Source of the DNA: Tieghemiomyces parasiticus
Lineage: Eukaryota; Kickxellomycota; Dimargaritomycetes; Dimargaritales; Dimargaritaceae
NCBI GenBank assembly: GCA_027575765.1
Contig: JANBPT010000037.1
Location: forward strand, 1-64,000
Reading direction: 5' to 3'
DNA length: 64,000 nt
Part shown: piece after piece, positions 21,557 to 34,058 of the stretch
Layout: every line of letters starts with the position of its first letter
Position numbering within the stretch: position 1 is the first letter of the stretch
The notes under the pieces: generated by a model
Told to the model about the DNA's origin: nothing
Seen by the model: only the letters and a program-made list of their open reading frames with translations
The model's database searches: none
Program-made: the position numbers and the translations under genes

Positions 21557-24500
21557 ATGTCCAAGGCCACATCCGCGGCTGCCGCCAAGGCAAAACGCAG
21601 CAAGGTGAGTGGCGGACGGATGGGCGGTATGCGGTATCTGCAGTAATCAAAGGAAACCCCATATGCCACTCTCGAAGCCCACCTTTCGGCAAGTGGCGCA
21701 TTGACCCTTGCCGGTGCCTCATGGGCCCTATCCGCAGTGGCTAACCCTTAAGTATGACCCTTGCGCCGGCCATCACGTCCCCAGGCCGCTCAGGACCGCG
21801 AGTATCTGGCCCACGCCGTCCTCCTCGAGACCCGCGACATGCATGGTATGCAGCGGAATGATCACGAAGAGTGGATCATTCGCCACCTCTACCAACCCGT
21901 GTGCCCCGCGACGTTTAAGGTTCGTACGATGAGTATCTTGCAGCGAGGTCGAGAGGTAACGCCCGGGGCGTTTCTTCATCGCTCGGCCCGTTGTCCCTCC
22001 GCCTTCCCGATGTAAGCTCTCCAATCGCGTCCTAAACCTACGCTTTCCCCTCTCCCCCTCCACCCTAATGCCGCCTGACCCCTTCCCCCCCCCGTCGCTT
22101 CGACCCACCTAGGACCAAGATATCCGCATCCTTAATGTTGACCCGCGCAACGGATTTAACTGGCAGCAAACCTTGCGCAGCACTGGACCTGTCGTCCCGG
22201 GCACCACCCGACCTTCGTTTTTGCACCGCCGATTCCGCTTTACCAAGAAGACGACGTTCTACACTGTCCGCCCGCGCTACAAAATCGCTTTTATCATCGA
22301 CGGCAGCCCGTCCATGTTCACTGTGGACACCCAGGGCCGCGATATGCTAATCCGACAGGCGTTTCGTGTCTTCAAACGCTGCCTCAAGGGTCTACTGCAG
22401 GCCCCACCCTGGGACGCTCCCACCATATACGTCCGCTTCGCCGTAACGTGTCTGGCTAGCAACCAGTCCTTCGGGGACGGCCATTTAGATCCGGACCTCC
22501 CTCCGGCCCTTCTGCATGACTTGACCACGATGGAATTGCGACCTGATACCATCCACCATATCCTACAGAGTGCCCGCGAGACTCTCGACGCCCGAGCCAG
22601 TACCCTGGTCCACGATGACCCCTTCCTGGTTCCCCCGGCGGCGGCCCCCCGGTTCGATAGCCACATTAACTTTGCACTAGATGTGGCCGACTATCAGCTG
22701 GGTCTAATGCCCGACGACTGCGCTCCCGTGTTTGTCTTCATCAGCGACTCGGTGATTCGGTCCAACACGGGGTTGGACCAGCTAGGCAATCTGACCAGTT
22801 CGTTAAACCGGCTGGACACCAAGTGCCTGTTCGTCCAGGTAGGAAGCGGTCAGGGGTCCAATGTCCAGGCCAACTTCGGTTACCTCCCAGACAACAAAGC
22901 CTCACGCTTCCTAGCCTCCACCCTGGACGGGTCGTTCCTCTACGGCGACGACTGCCACGATCTACCCTGGTCGGCCTTGTCCCGAACCGACCCCCCGGTG
23001 GGCAGTCCCAGGGCGACGAATGACGCGGCCCTGGCCGCCGACGTCCCTAACCTCTACCACCAATGCATCCTCATCAAGGAGACTCAGCTGGTGCCGCCCG
23101 GCGGGACCCTCTCGCTCTACAACCTAGCCAACCGCGGTGAGCCCCGGTTCCTCGACGAACCCCGCGAAAAGACCAATAAGCTAATCAACCGGCATTTCGA
23201 CGTGAGCCGGTGGTTCGACAAGTTCCCTTGGAACCCACACAGCCTGCCACCCATGGTCGACCTGACACGAACACGCTGGCGCGAGTACATGCTCAGCGTA
23301 CCCCTGCAGATGATTATCGAGGGCCGGCTTAAGGAAGGTTTTTGCCTGCGTAACGTGATCCACCGCGCCGTGGCTGTTGACCAGAAAGACCGGGAACTTT
23401 TCATCAGTCTGGAAATGATCTATTACCCTAATGTGGTGATTCAATACCAGATCTCTCCCTCGCCGCTCCCGCTGGCCCCCACCGCCGCCGGAGGCGGAGC
23501 CTACCGCCAATACACCATCAACATCGATATCAAATCATTCAACACGTTCAGTATCGTGCTGGCCCGCGTCAACGACGCCGACGATTTCCATTCGCAGGCC
23601 CTGCGCGTGAAACTCGCCAGCCTCGAACGGTTCCTGGAACGCGTGGCCAAGCGTGACAGTATGCTCCGGACGCTGTCGGGGATCCGGCCTTACTACCTCA
23701 CAGCGGCCCACCCGTCGGCAACTCCGGCCACTAAGGCCCGGCCGCAGCCCAGCAAGGCCACACCCAGTGCTGCTGTTACCGACGTACCCGATCACGACCA
23801 AGTACTCACGCTACTCCAGGCCCACTGGGACGCGGACTGGGACCAGATGGCCTACTCAGCCAAGCGGCGGTTCAACTTCGCCGTGGGCTTCGTACCCGAG
23901 GGATGTCGCGGGGATGGGCCGTTCCCCGACCCAGCCGCCCTGGCCCGACGCGCCCACGCCAAGCTGACCGAGTTTCAACGCTACGTCATCTCCAGCTGGA
24001 AGGGCAACTCTCTGGGCGACCGGTCGTTCGTCAGCTTCTGGCCCGACAAACACAGCCGCGAGCAGCCATCGGTCAATTTCTGTGTGCATGAGTGGATCTT
24101 TGGCGGCAGCTGGGTCGTTTACGTGGATATATTCTTTTATAATTTGAGTTTGGCCGGCCGCCGCCAGATCACCGCCGACTTTGCGCACCGCGTACGCCAG
24201 TTCCGCGGCCAACCCGGCCGTGACGCCATCGTGCTTCTCAAGCGGCCCCTCTCGTTTAGCCCGCGGTCCCTCGACCACTTGAAGGTCGCCTACCCGCCCA
24301 GATATCTGGCCATGCACCGGGTCACCGCCCAGGCATCCGGTGCCTGGCGGTACCGTGTGTGGTCGGTGCAGTGGGTAGCGCTGGAGACTGGCGACGATCG
24401 ACAAAGTACCGACGATAAGGGGGCCGACGAGGGGACGGCGATAAATCCTGAACTGACCCCCGGTGCGCTAACGGTCAGACAGGTGGAAAGTGCGGCAGAC

Positions 24501-27500
24501 CCGACGCGGGACCATCTCATGGCCATGTACCGGCGGGCCTATGCGGGCGGCCTGGGCGGCGGCCGCCTCCTCATCTATCACACAGACCACGAGCTGACCC
24601 TATTCCAGGACGGCGACGCGACGCAGGGGATGCGTGAGATAACCACCACCTGTGACGTGACGGCTCGCCACCTCCGTGAGCGGGAGTGGGCCGAGCCGTT
24701 CCTGACTGACCCAGCCGTGCCCGTCGAGGACGAAGATAACGAGTCCGGGTCGGCCCAAGACCGAGCCCTGGCGGCCGTGATCCATGAGGAGCTGGGCGCC
24801 CCAGAGCCACTCACTTACCGCCTTCAAGCCGCCTACGCCACCTACTATGGTCTGGCGACCCCTGGGTTCGCCTTCCGCTACGGGTCCGGTTACTCCACCA
24901 CCCAGACCGAGCCGTCCGGTGGGGTCGTGCGCCAGTTCTGCCACCTCACCGCCCTTCTCCCGCGCAACGGATTCTACGTTCTGCACACTAATCCGCAACC
25001 GAGCGCCCGCGGGGATTTTGTGGGCGCCATGTCCCACCTGCCCGCGGAGCCAGCCCCTGACCCGGCCCTTGCCTCCCCGCCGATGCTGGCGGCTGTCGTA
25101 TTGGAGGCCGCCGAGCTACGGGCCTACGCGTCGGCGGGCGGGGATGCGGCACCGCCTTTGCCGGCCACAACCCAGGCCAAACTGGCTGCCCTGCGCATCC
25201 CCCTCCTACACGCCTACCGTGACGCGCGCTACCAGGTGGGGGCGTTCGGCACGTATTTCCGCTCGTGGGCCGCTGTCACTGACCCGGATGCGTTCCTATT
25301 CACCTCCGCCCGCGGGTTCCTGGAGCAGGCCCTCCTAGCCGATGCCGATGCCCTCATCGCTGTCCCACACGACCCCAGCTTCGATGCCCACGTGAGTGGT
25401 GTCCTCGCGGAACTCATGCGGGTGGCCCCGTCTGAACAGCGCCTGTCCTTTCACCGCCTCGTACTGACGCCGGCCCACACCGCCGGGCCCCGTCGCGAAC
25501 GCCTGTGGTTTGTACGCCGGCTGGAGGGTACCGATACCGTGCTACTAACCGCATGGGACGGTGTTACCTGCCACGCCACCGCCCAACCGGTTGCCCATTC
25601 TGCTACCCCGACCCCGTCTACCCCCTCGACGAGCAGTCGGACCAGCAGCGGGTTAGGCCTGGCCGATATGTTCGGTGAGGAAACCGTTGAAACGACTGTT
25701 GACTCCCCGGTTGACAAGGATGACAACGCGGGCGACAAACCGGCCCCGAAACAGGTCGGTACGCCCTACCCGATGGGTGACGGACGCCGAGCCACCGTAC
25801 TGGTTCAACCCGATCCCATGGCCGCAGATGTCACCTACGACCCTACCTCACCCCTAGCCAGCTGTCGGCTCCTAGTGGTCGAAGCTCGCGCCGAAAACCT
25901 CGCAGTGGAGGGACTCCTCCGCTACCACCGACGTGCCCCCGTGCTCGAGGTGCGCCCCCGCCACGACGAGGCCGACGAAATCGCCGGAACGAACCGAACC
26001 CCGTCCTGGTCTGTACATGTCCGCGGGGGTTTACCTTCCGCTGCTTCCGACACACGCGCCGCGGACACCCCGCCGCCGGCCACCTTGAACCACTTGCGCC
26101 ACCTTGCCGAACTTCAGCGGTTTGCTAATGCCCGGGCCGTGTACGGTGCCCTTCTGGCCGGTCATCCCGTTCCGGACGGAGCTGTGGCCAACATCTTGTC
26201 TCAGTTCCGGACCTTCTCCATCGATCTAGACCTCACCCCATTTCTCAAGACCCAGCTGCCCCTCCTTTCCGCAATGGGCGCGGGAAATCCCTACCACGCC
26301 GGGCTTCAGGCCGAATTCCGCGCCGCTCTCCACGCCAATTTCTCCCCGCTTGACCTCCCCGGTCATCCGCACTACTTTTTGTACCGACCCCCGCGAGCGG
26401 TGTACACGAATGTGGGCAGCCCGTCGGCGCCCACGTCGTCGTCGCGGACGCCTTCCCCTGCTCCAACGCCTCACCCGGAGGAGATCAACGAGGCCTTCCG
26501 CGCCTTTTTGGATTGCGCCCAGGCGCCTTTGTTTCTGACTCTAGCGTGTACCTACCGCCGCCGCACCCCAGCCACCCGAGGCACTGAGACCTGGACCATC
26601 CCGATGGTTGACCTCCCCACTTCATTCGTCTTTACTGACGCGGAAACCGGCCGCCTTGTCAACCTGACACCGAGCGACTCAGCGGCCAGTTTCGAACCTT
26701 CCCCGCCGACCGACGTACGCGTCACCCTCCACGTGCGATGTCTGGTCCTAGGCCACACGGAGCCTTCGAATCCGCCCCCGCCCTCCACACTGGCCCTCCG
26801 CCGCCCGCTTGCCAGCGCCAACCGACTCGCCCGGTTCCGCTGCGCTCTGGACCGCCACTTACCCGCGGGTCATGGCACCGACCTAGCGACCATCCTTATG
26901 ACCGCTCAGCAGCTAATGAATCGCGCCGTCTTGCACGGACTGGCTTATGCCTCACCACTTACGGCGCCCATGCTCCACCTGGCCGAGGCCCACGTTCGCC
27001 AGCGCCGCGCTTGGGACCCCGCCGGCTCCGAGTCGGTCCGTGAGTACGGTCTGGGATTTGTCCGCCCCGACCGCGACCGCATGACCCTCTTCATGGCCGA
27101 ACTACTCAAGGCCGACATAAGTCCTTACCGTTTCGTGGAGCGCGGAAAGATTGTCTATGTCACCAAGGATAACGACCCACTCGACGGTGACAATATCCCG
27201 CGGACCGCCCCCCGGCCGTTCTGGCTGCTCCTCACCTTTAACCGCCGCGCCCTCACTGTCCTGGCCTACGGCCCTTCGGCCCAGGCTGACCTTGCTGCCG
27301 CCGCCCAGGTCCTGCAGCCGGCGTTCAAATCAGTCAACTTTCTGACTAACCAGTTGCTGCTTCTACGTCACCTCGGGTCCACCCGCCGCGCCGATCACCT
27401 ACTGCTACCGGATGCCGCCGTAACGGCAGCGGCGAAAGTGGAAGCCGGAGCCGGGTCGGGCACGGGGTCGTCAGCCGACATGGCCACGGTTCACCGACCA

Positions 27501-30500
27501 TCGGGTATCTCCATTACCTCGTCACCCTCCCATGCATCCGCGTCGTATGGCGGACTTCCCTCCGCTGCGTCCACGAGCAGCACCGACAGTGAGGCCACCC
27601 CCAATGACGGCATCGACGATGATGAGGAAGGGCCCTCGCCCACCAGCGACTCCAACTCGGGTGACCGGACGGGAGCAATGCCCTGTGGTTCCGGTGGCTC
27701 CGGTAATGACAATGATGATGACGCATTCAGCCCGTTCGATCCCAACGAACCCGGTAGTTCCCAGGCCGAACGTCCTGTGTTTTTAGACCTGGGCCCGCAC
27801 CGCGCCTACCGTGCTGGCGAATTCGCGTGCCCCCGACTGTGCGAGCGTCATTTTGATTTGCACCCGCGGCTCTCCCCCGGCGCGGCCCTCAAGGTCTTGC
27901 GGGTCCGCTACAGCTCGCTACAGGTCCGTGGACGGGATAACGTGTTCTTAATCACCCAGCGCGATCCTGTATACTACGCCCGCATCGAGGAACGTGACTG
28001 TGAACCCGAAGAGGCCGGGACCGACGGGTCGCCGCCGCCAGGACCACTGCGCAGCCCTGGTGGCCTCAGCATCGGCAGCGATCCCACCACTCTCGGGCTG
28101 GCCCGCCGCCACTCCGATACCGCCTACCTACGATTTGGTCACACGAACGACGTTGGCGGGCCGCGCCCGCGACCCCGGCGACTCATGATTGAAGTATTTG
28201 GCGCACGGGCCGACACAGACCCTCGTATTGACGAGTTCCTGCGCGACGTGGGCGAATGTCTCGAGCACAAGGTCGCCCTTCCGGCCCTGCGCCAATACCT
28301 TTCGGCTTCCGGGGATGTGACCCGGGAAGATGTTCAGTTTCTACTCTACGCCCGCCTTGTCACCGCGCGTCGGTACCTCTTCAACGTCCACCCGGCGGTG
28401 TCCGAACCCTTCTTGCTGTTGCGCTACGTCCGCCAGCATCTGCTCCACTACCTGCGACCCCTGTCGGGCCCATGTCTCCGCTCGGTGTTGGCCGCCCACC
28501 ACCGTCAGGTTGGCGAACCTTCTGTCCTGGACGATACCCCCGGTGCCAGGCCATCCCACATCCCCCTGGAGGACTTTGTCTTTGTGTACAACGGAACCAC
28601 CAGCAGCGCCCCTGGGGCCACCCGCCTCCGCTTGGGCTCGGGCATGATCACGATCCACACGGCCTTACTAGACGCCGACGGCCGGCTGCGCGGGGAAACC
28701 CCTCCCGGCCCGGTAGCAGTCCCGACGCCCTCCAGTCTGGCTTGGTACCGTAAGGCCGCCGAGTTCCACGCGTTCCAGCGACTTGACGCAGTGGGCCCGG
28801 CCTTTCCGCTGGGTTCGGCCGTTGTAGCCTTCGACACGTGGACCGCCGGTAATGTCGATGCGGAGGCCGTACAGACTAACCTTTTACGCATCTACCGCCA
28901 AGCTGCTGGAGCCTACCTGGTCGAAATGGGCCTACGGATTGACGCCCCGCTCCCCGTACTAATGGGGCCGATAGGCCGTGAGGTCCTCGCTCACTTGGCC
29001 CGCGACTCCCCGCAGGCGTTCCCGTTCGGCCGCGCTGATCCGGACTTTCCCCTGGCGCCCGGCCCGGCCTCCGACACCTTGGCCGAGGTGGCGCGCACCG
29101 TGTTTTCATCCGAACCTAATGTACGCGTGCGGGCTTTCCAGGGTCCGGCGCCAAGCGAGGCCGTGGTGACCACAAACGAACCCTGGTCAGAGCTTATCCT
29201 ACCGTCACCCGGTGTCGATCCGACCGGGGAGAACGGACCGGCACCCCCATCGTTCACTGGCCAGATGGCACTAACCTACCTTCGCGACTACGCACTCCTG
29301 GCCTGGACTCCGCCGGAGGGTGATTCCCCTGAATCCACCGAGACCTCGCCCGTTCCGTTTGCGGTCTCCCCGCTCATGACGAATGCCCTGCGGCCCGGTG
29401 GCGGCGGCGGCAGTAACTCAGCTACGTTCCCCCGCCGTGGTGAGCGGCCAGCCTACCTGTCCGAACCCATGGACGCCGCCACAGCGTACACACCCCCGAT
29501 GACCAGCCCACGTACCACCGAGCCCCCGCTACGTAGCGTCGCCAGCTGGCGTGGGCTACCCCGCTTGTCCCCCAGTTCCGCGGACGCTATGGTCCGTCGA
29601 CCCAGTACTGTTGGTCTCCGTCGGGTGGGGCGGGCCAATTTCACCCTGCTCCACCTGACGCAGGGCCGCTGCACCGTCTATTTTTACAACCTTAAACCAG
29701 AACGCCAGCAGCACATTACCCGCCTCCTGGCAGGGCTGCACACGCGCCAGGTCGACCGTCGGCGACTCCTCTCGGCCTTTACGCTGTCGAAATTGGGACT
29801 CGGGTATATGGCCGCCGCCGAACCGGACCGCATCTTCGGCGATGTGCCTGCCGTAGTGCGTCCGGCCCACCTTCTCCGAGGGGATCCCAAGCCACTATCT
29901 GCCAATGCATTCTCGACCACAGCTCTAGCGTTAATCAACGACGCCTTACCGACCCCGCTACCCAGCCGCCGTGTTCGTCCACCTCAGCTCTCCCCGGACC
30001 TCCTCGACGTGGACAATGTGGCCCGCTGGCGCCCCCCGGCCGACCTCTGCTGTGATTACACGGCCCCCCTGGTCCCGTACTATCCGGTCGACGCGCTCCT
30101 GCGGAATGGTGGGCGCTACGTGGCTACCGTGTACGCGGACTACCTGGCTAGCGAACGGGTCCGCCGAGAACGGAATCTGTTCAGTCGGGCCGCCCGCCTC
30201 CACGCCCGTACCACCGGGTCGGATGGTACTACCACTCCTGCCGCTCCGCTGGCCATCACTGAGGACTGTGGAGGCGTGTTCGTCTTGGGGCCTTCGGCTC
30301 ACCGCTGCCAGGCCTTTAACCAGATCACCGGGGAGCTAGTCGTGCGCCCGCCCACCGAGGGGACGACAATCCATCGGTCCACCGAGTCCCTGGGCCAGTT
30401 GTTCGGCGTGCTGACCCGCGACGTGTCGGAACGCCTGCTCAAGGACTACGTAGGGTACATGGAGGCCCTGGGACTGCGCTGTCTCTTCACTCACGAGCGC

Positions 30501-32105
30501 CAACATCCGCGTCGGACCCGCACGGGGCTCCAACTGCGTACCGAGCTGTGGCGGTACCTCCAAAAACCGTTGATGGGCTACGCCCTCGGAATGACCCTCA
30601 ACGTGTCCCTCACGTTCGCGGCCACCGTCGCTATCGATCCGCGGGCCGCTGTAGTGACCGACGGCGACGGTTCGTCGAATGACGATTCCCCCAGCGATGG
30701 TGACACCACAGATGGCACGGTGGCCGGTACCGCCCGTGGGCCAGGGACCGAGACCGAACGCCAGGCCACCCGCCAGATCGTCGACCTAGAGTTCTCTAAA
30801 CTCAAGAATATGTTGCATGTACGGTCCTTCGTCTTGGACTGGCAGCTACGCGTCCTTCAGCAGCTTATATTTGGTGACGAGGCCAGCGTCCGAGAACTGT
30901 TTCCGACCTACGACCCTGACCATGGTCCGTTCACTCTGGATGTCCTCAGCTGCCTGCGCCGCCTGTGCGCCGACGGCGCGGACGGAATCAAGTTTGCTGC
31001 CCACGCCCCGCTTCACGACGCCGTACCAATTGACCCGAGCACTCAGCGGGCTACCTTGAAGTATCTATTTGACCACGCCGAAAAGTATGGCGCCGTACGG
31101 GCCCGGTCGTCCGGCGATACCCCAGTGTGTTGCTTTGACACCACCCATCCTCGCCTCCGGTTCGATCCCATCCGGTACCAGAACAAGTCGCTCTACATCA
31201 CCACCGTGGTGTTCTACCTACCTGAGTCCATGACTACCACTACCACCGCTCACACAGAAGACCCCGACGCCAAGGAGGGCCCCATAGAGCCCATCCCTTA
31301 CTACGCTATCGTGCGGGTGTACGACACCGAAGCTGACCGCCGCCGCCACCTACACAGTGTCCAGCGTCGCGTAATCGAGCGCCAGCAGCCGCAGTTCGTC
31401 CGATTCCACGACTGGTACGAACGGGCCAAGCGCTGGGAGGCCGACATGACCCGCTCGGCGCCCGTACTGGAGCTGGGCTCGCGCGAGCGTGACGAAGTTC
31501 GTGCCCTCGTCAGTCGCCGATTCCGCGATCATCTCAAGGACGCCGGTCTCAGCAAGAGCCTGCACGACGTATGGCGTAATCTGGCCGTCCCGGCGACCCG
31601 ACCGATAGGACCTAGTGGCACCAATCGCCACAGTAGGAATAGTAGTGCTGGGAGTAGCGGTGGTATTATCGGGACTAGCCGCAGCACCGTAGCTGGAATC
31701 GGTGGCGTCCCCCATGCGCTGACCTTCCCGAACCAGAGTCCGACGGACATCTGTCCGCTCGATTTTTTTACCCATGTGTGCCTCGACGACGTGCACCCGG
31801 AGGTTCACCGCATGCTCCGCCTACCCCTCAACCCGGACGGTGTTCTCGCCTTCCTCCGCGGCCGTTATCCGCGGTACCGGGTCGTCGTCAATCCCGGGGA
31901 AACCCGGTTGCTGCTGCTTAACCCTGACCATAGCGACTATTTGATTCAAGTTCTCCGCCGCCCCCGCCGCCCGCTTGAGATGTGCGCCATCGCGGGAGTT
32001 TCTCGTCATACCTTGCGCCCTGCCGAGCTGCCGTTCGTACGCCACGTTCTGGAGACCGTGGCGACGTATCTGTGGGCGGAGTGCGTGTCGAGCCTCTCCG
32101 TGTAG
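21557..32105 (+). CDS. SZT2: SZT2-like KICSTOR subunit (giant protein)
   Basis: Exons 21557-21604, 21785-21919 and 22113-32105 (phase 0 joins) encode 3391 aa; human SZT2 has about 3430. SZT2 is the scaffold of KICSTOR, which anchors GATOR1 to lysosomes so that amino-acid shortage turns off TORC1. Residues about 115-290 form a von Willebrand A-like domain with a degenerate metal site, YKIAFIIDGSPSM. Later come VFVFISDSVI and CLFVQVGSGQGSNVQANFGY, then LPDNKASRFLASTLDGSFLY, which matches the SZT2 pattern of FGHVP plus a conserved helix. The rest is long alpha/beta sequence broken by disordered, acidic Ser/Pro linkers (about residues 1160-1200, 1780-1890, 2390-2490, 2820-2860 and 3150-3190). The terminal exon of 9,993 nt is unbroken. 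Yeasts such as S. cerevisiae lack SZT2. Introns 1 and 2 use GTGAGT and GTTCGT donors. Confidence 0.8.
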
Positions 32106-32557
32106 TGTATAAGATGTGCAAAATAATAATATATATATATATATATTTGGCGGTGACAACGAGACTACTAGGATGTCTGTGCTTCTTTTTTATTTCAATT
32201 TTTTACAGGGTCCACCGCTTTACTTTATAGTCGGTAGATAATAAATATTGGCATTACTGATCCTGTGGCCGCCATGACCAGAGTATATTCCGGTAGTGGC
32301 ATATAGATGAAGGTGTTGTCGAAAGTTGAAATTGGTCGGCCTACCAGTCCGCTCCGCTCTCAGGGTCACATGATTGGGCCTTGAGCTCGTGGCACCTGGG
32401 GCCCAAGTTGCTGTAGATCCACTCCATACCCAAGGCACCAAGCTATGGCACTAATTACCAAACCCAATGCCTGATCAACCGACCGCATTGCGTTGTCAAT
32501 CCGCCACTCTCTCCAATCAGTTTCCTACCTGCCTACCCCATCACTTTCCCTTACACC
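32106..32557. other. SZT2 3' flank and S18m upstream region
   Basis: This 450 bp has an (AT)n microsatellite at about 32126-32147, just after the SZT2 stop, probably within the 3' UTR. A pyrimidine-rich leader precedes the S18m ATG at 32558. No other gene is visible. Confidence 0.45.
32126..32147. repeat. (AT)n microsatellite
   Basis: A simple alternating AT run of about 22 bases lies 20 bases downstream of the SZT2 stop codon. Confidence 0.9.
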
Positions 32558-33324
32558 ATGTGGAACCGTCTTACCCTTCACTCGGCCGTACGCGGTCTGA
32601 TTGCCCGCCCGATTGTTAAGGCCACTGCCACGGCTGCCATTCCGCTGCGTGCGGCACCATGCCGATTCCAGAGCGGCCGCGGCCCCTCGTCGCCCTTTTA
32701 CCAACCTGAGCACCTGTCTAGTATCTTGACTGCCAAGGAGGCTCACTACGTTAAGCGTTTTCATCTGGCCGAATATACTCAGAACTTCCCCCGGGGCACT
32801 GTAAGTTGACCCAACTACGCTGGCTGGTCCGTTGTAAGCGGGAACGGAGCATAGCATCTATGTGCTTTTACTAATGTTCAGTTCCAATGCGCGGTTTTAG
32901 TGTATATATATATGAAACTGCTGTTTCCGTCGCATCTCTTGGATAGTCTTTGAGACCACCACTCACCCCTACCGAATTTGCAAACCGCTTGGCTTTGAAT
33001 CTTACCTTACTTCCTCTTTTCACACGTAATGACACAACATAGGAATACAGCCCACGGGCCCTAGATGAGCGGCTACAGTACCGCAAGACACCGCGCGACG
33101 TGCTGCGGCGCAATCCGCGCGGCGACCGGTTCACCACGCAGGGAATTAACCCGCTGGACCACTACAAGGACGCCAACCTGCTTAGCCAGTACGTGACGGT
33201 GATGGGCCGTATCAAGCCTCGATCCCAGACCGGCCTGACCAACAAGAACCAGCGGTTGGTGGCCAAGGCCATCCGTCGGGCGCGGTCGTTTGGTCTGATG
33301 CCTATCACTTACAAGATGCACTAG
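32558..33324 (+). CDS. RSM18: Mitochondrial small ribosomal subunit protein bS18m
   Basis: Exons 32558-32800 and 33043-33324 (phase 0) encode 174 aa. Residues 1-38 are basic and Ser/Ala-rich without acidic residues (MWNRLTLHSAVRGLIARP), a typical matrix-targeting presequence. The C-terminal domain has the S18 signature: GINPLDHYKDANLLSQYVT followed by GRIKPRSQTGLTNKNQRLVA and then KAIRRARSFGLMPITYK. This protein binds 12S-type rRNA and neighbouring bS6m on the mitoribosome platform. The gene carries one 242-nt intron with a GTAAGT donor and ATAG acceptor. An AATAAA word at about 33395 is a likely polyadenylation signal. Confidence 0.92.
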
Positions 33325-33797
33325 ATTAGTAGTTGGGCGGGAGAAAGGAGTAGCCTGCTGACGAACGGTATATTTGTGGTGCATGATTTGCGCCGAATAA
33401 ACCAAACACCACGGATTGATGCAGTTCACATATAGCTGGCTAGCGTCGCTGCGAGGCGTACTTGGAATTGATTGGGTAGATCCAAGGTGCGATGGCCAAA
33501 CCTCTATTGCGGTATGTGTGTGTGGTAGACCTGGTCTGACTGCGGGCCTTTATTTTACATGCCCACAGATGAAATAAGGAAATTCGTTGAAGAAAATAGC
33601 GGTGATGTTTATGCTTTGGTTATTGGTAGAATATTCGCTATAGCAACGGAGGCATGGCGTGGCGAGGATTCCTCTTTTCGGTTGACTATTCTGTGGTGAG
33701 CGGGGGAGGGAAGGTGGCCACACCAGAGAGGAATATGTCTTTCCCGTCCTTCCTTCTGTGTCCTAGTCCTATCTTGATGGGTGGAAGGCATTCGAGT
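33325..33797. other. Convergent 3' region between S18m and a small membrane protein gene
   Basis: This is tail-to-tail intergenic sequence of 470 bp, with AATAAA for the plus-strand gene near 33395. I see nothing else in it. Confidence 0.4.
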
Positions 33798-34058
33798 CTA
33801 CTGGGTCGCCTCGGCCTCGGCGGCCAGCTTAGCCTCCCGCTTGGCGCGGTGGTCCATAACGGTACGGTACCGCATCTCGTAGAGCATCTGCTGTTCCTCC
33901 TTGAAGCCCTTGTACCAGATACCGCCCACGCCACCGAGCGCGATGTAGATCGCGTAGCCTGTGTAGGCCTCGAAGAAGGGACGGTTGGCCAGGCCCATAG
34001 CGTACATGCGACCAAAGAAGCCGAAGCCCATGCCAGTCAACATGTATTTGAAGACCAT
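33798..34058 (-). CDS. Small mitochondrial-type membrane protein, possible complex I NDUFC2/NUXM-like subunit
   Basis: A single exon from ATG 34058 encodes 86 aa; the upstream in-frame ATG at 34115 has leader-like sequence and was not used. Residues about 3-20 (FKYMLTGMGFGFFGRMYA) and about 31-50 (YTGYAIYIALGGVGGIWYKG) are two hydrophobic segments separated by ANRPFF. A charged helix then runs to the end (EEQQMLYEMRYRTVMDHRAK). Two short membrane helices split by an RP-containing loop, then a charged tail rich in E/Y/R, is the layout of complex I subunit NDUFC2 (NUXM in fungi). This is pattern resemblance only. Another small inner-membrane subunit, for example of ATP synthase, is possible. 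Confidence 0.55.
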   Translation of the reverse strand: MVFKYMLTGMGFGFFGRMYAMGLANRPFFEAYTGYAIYIALGGVGGIWYKGFKEEQQMLYEMRYRTVMDHRAKREAKLAAEAEATQ

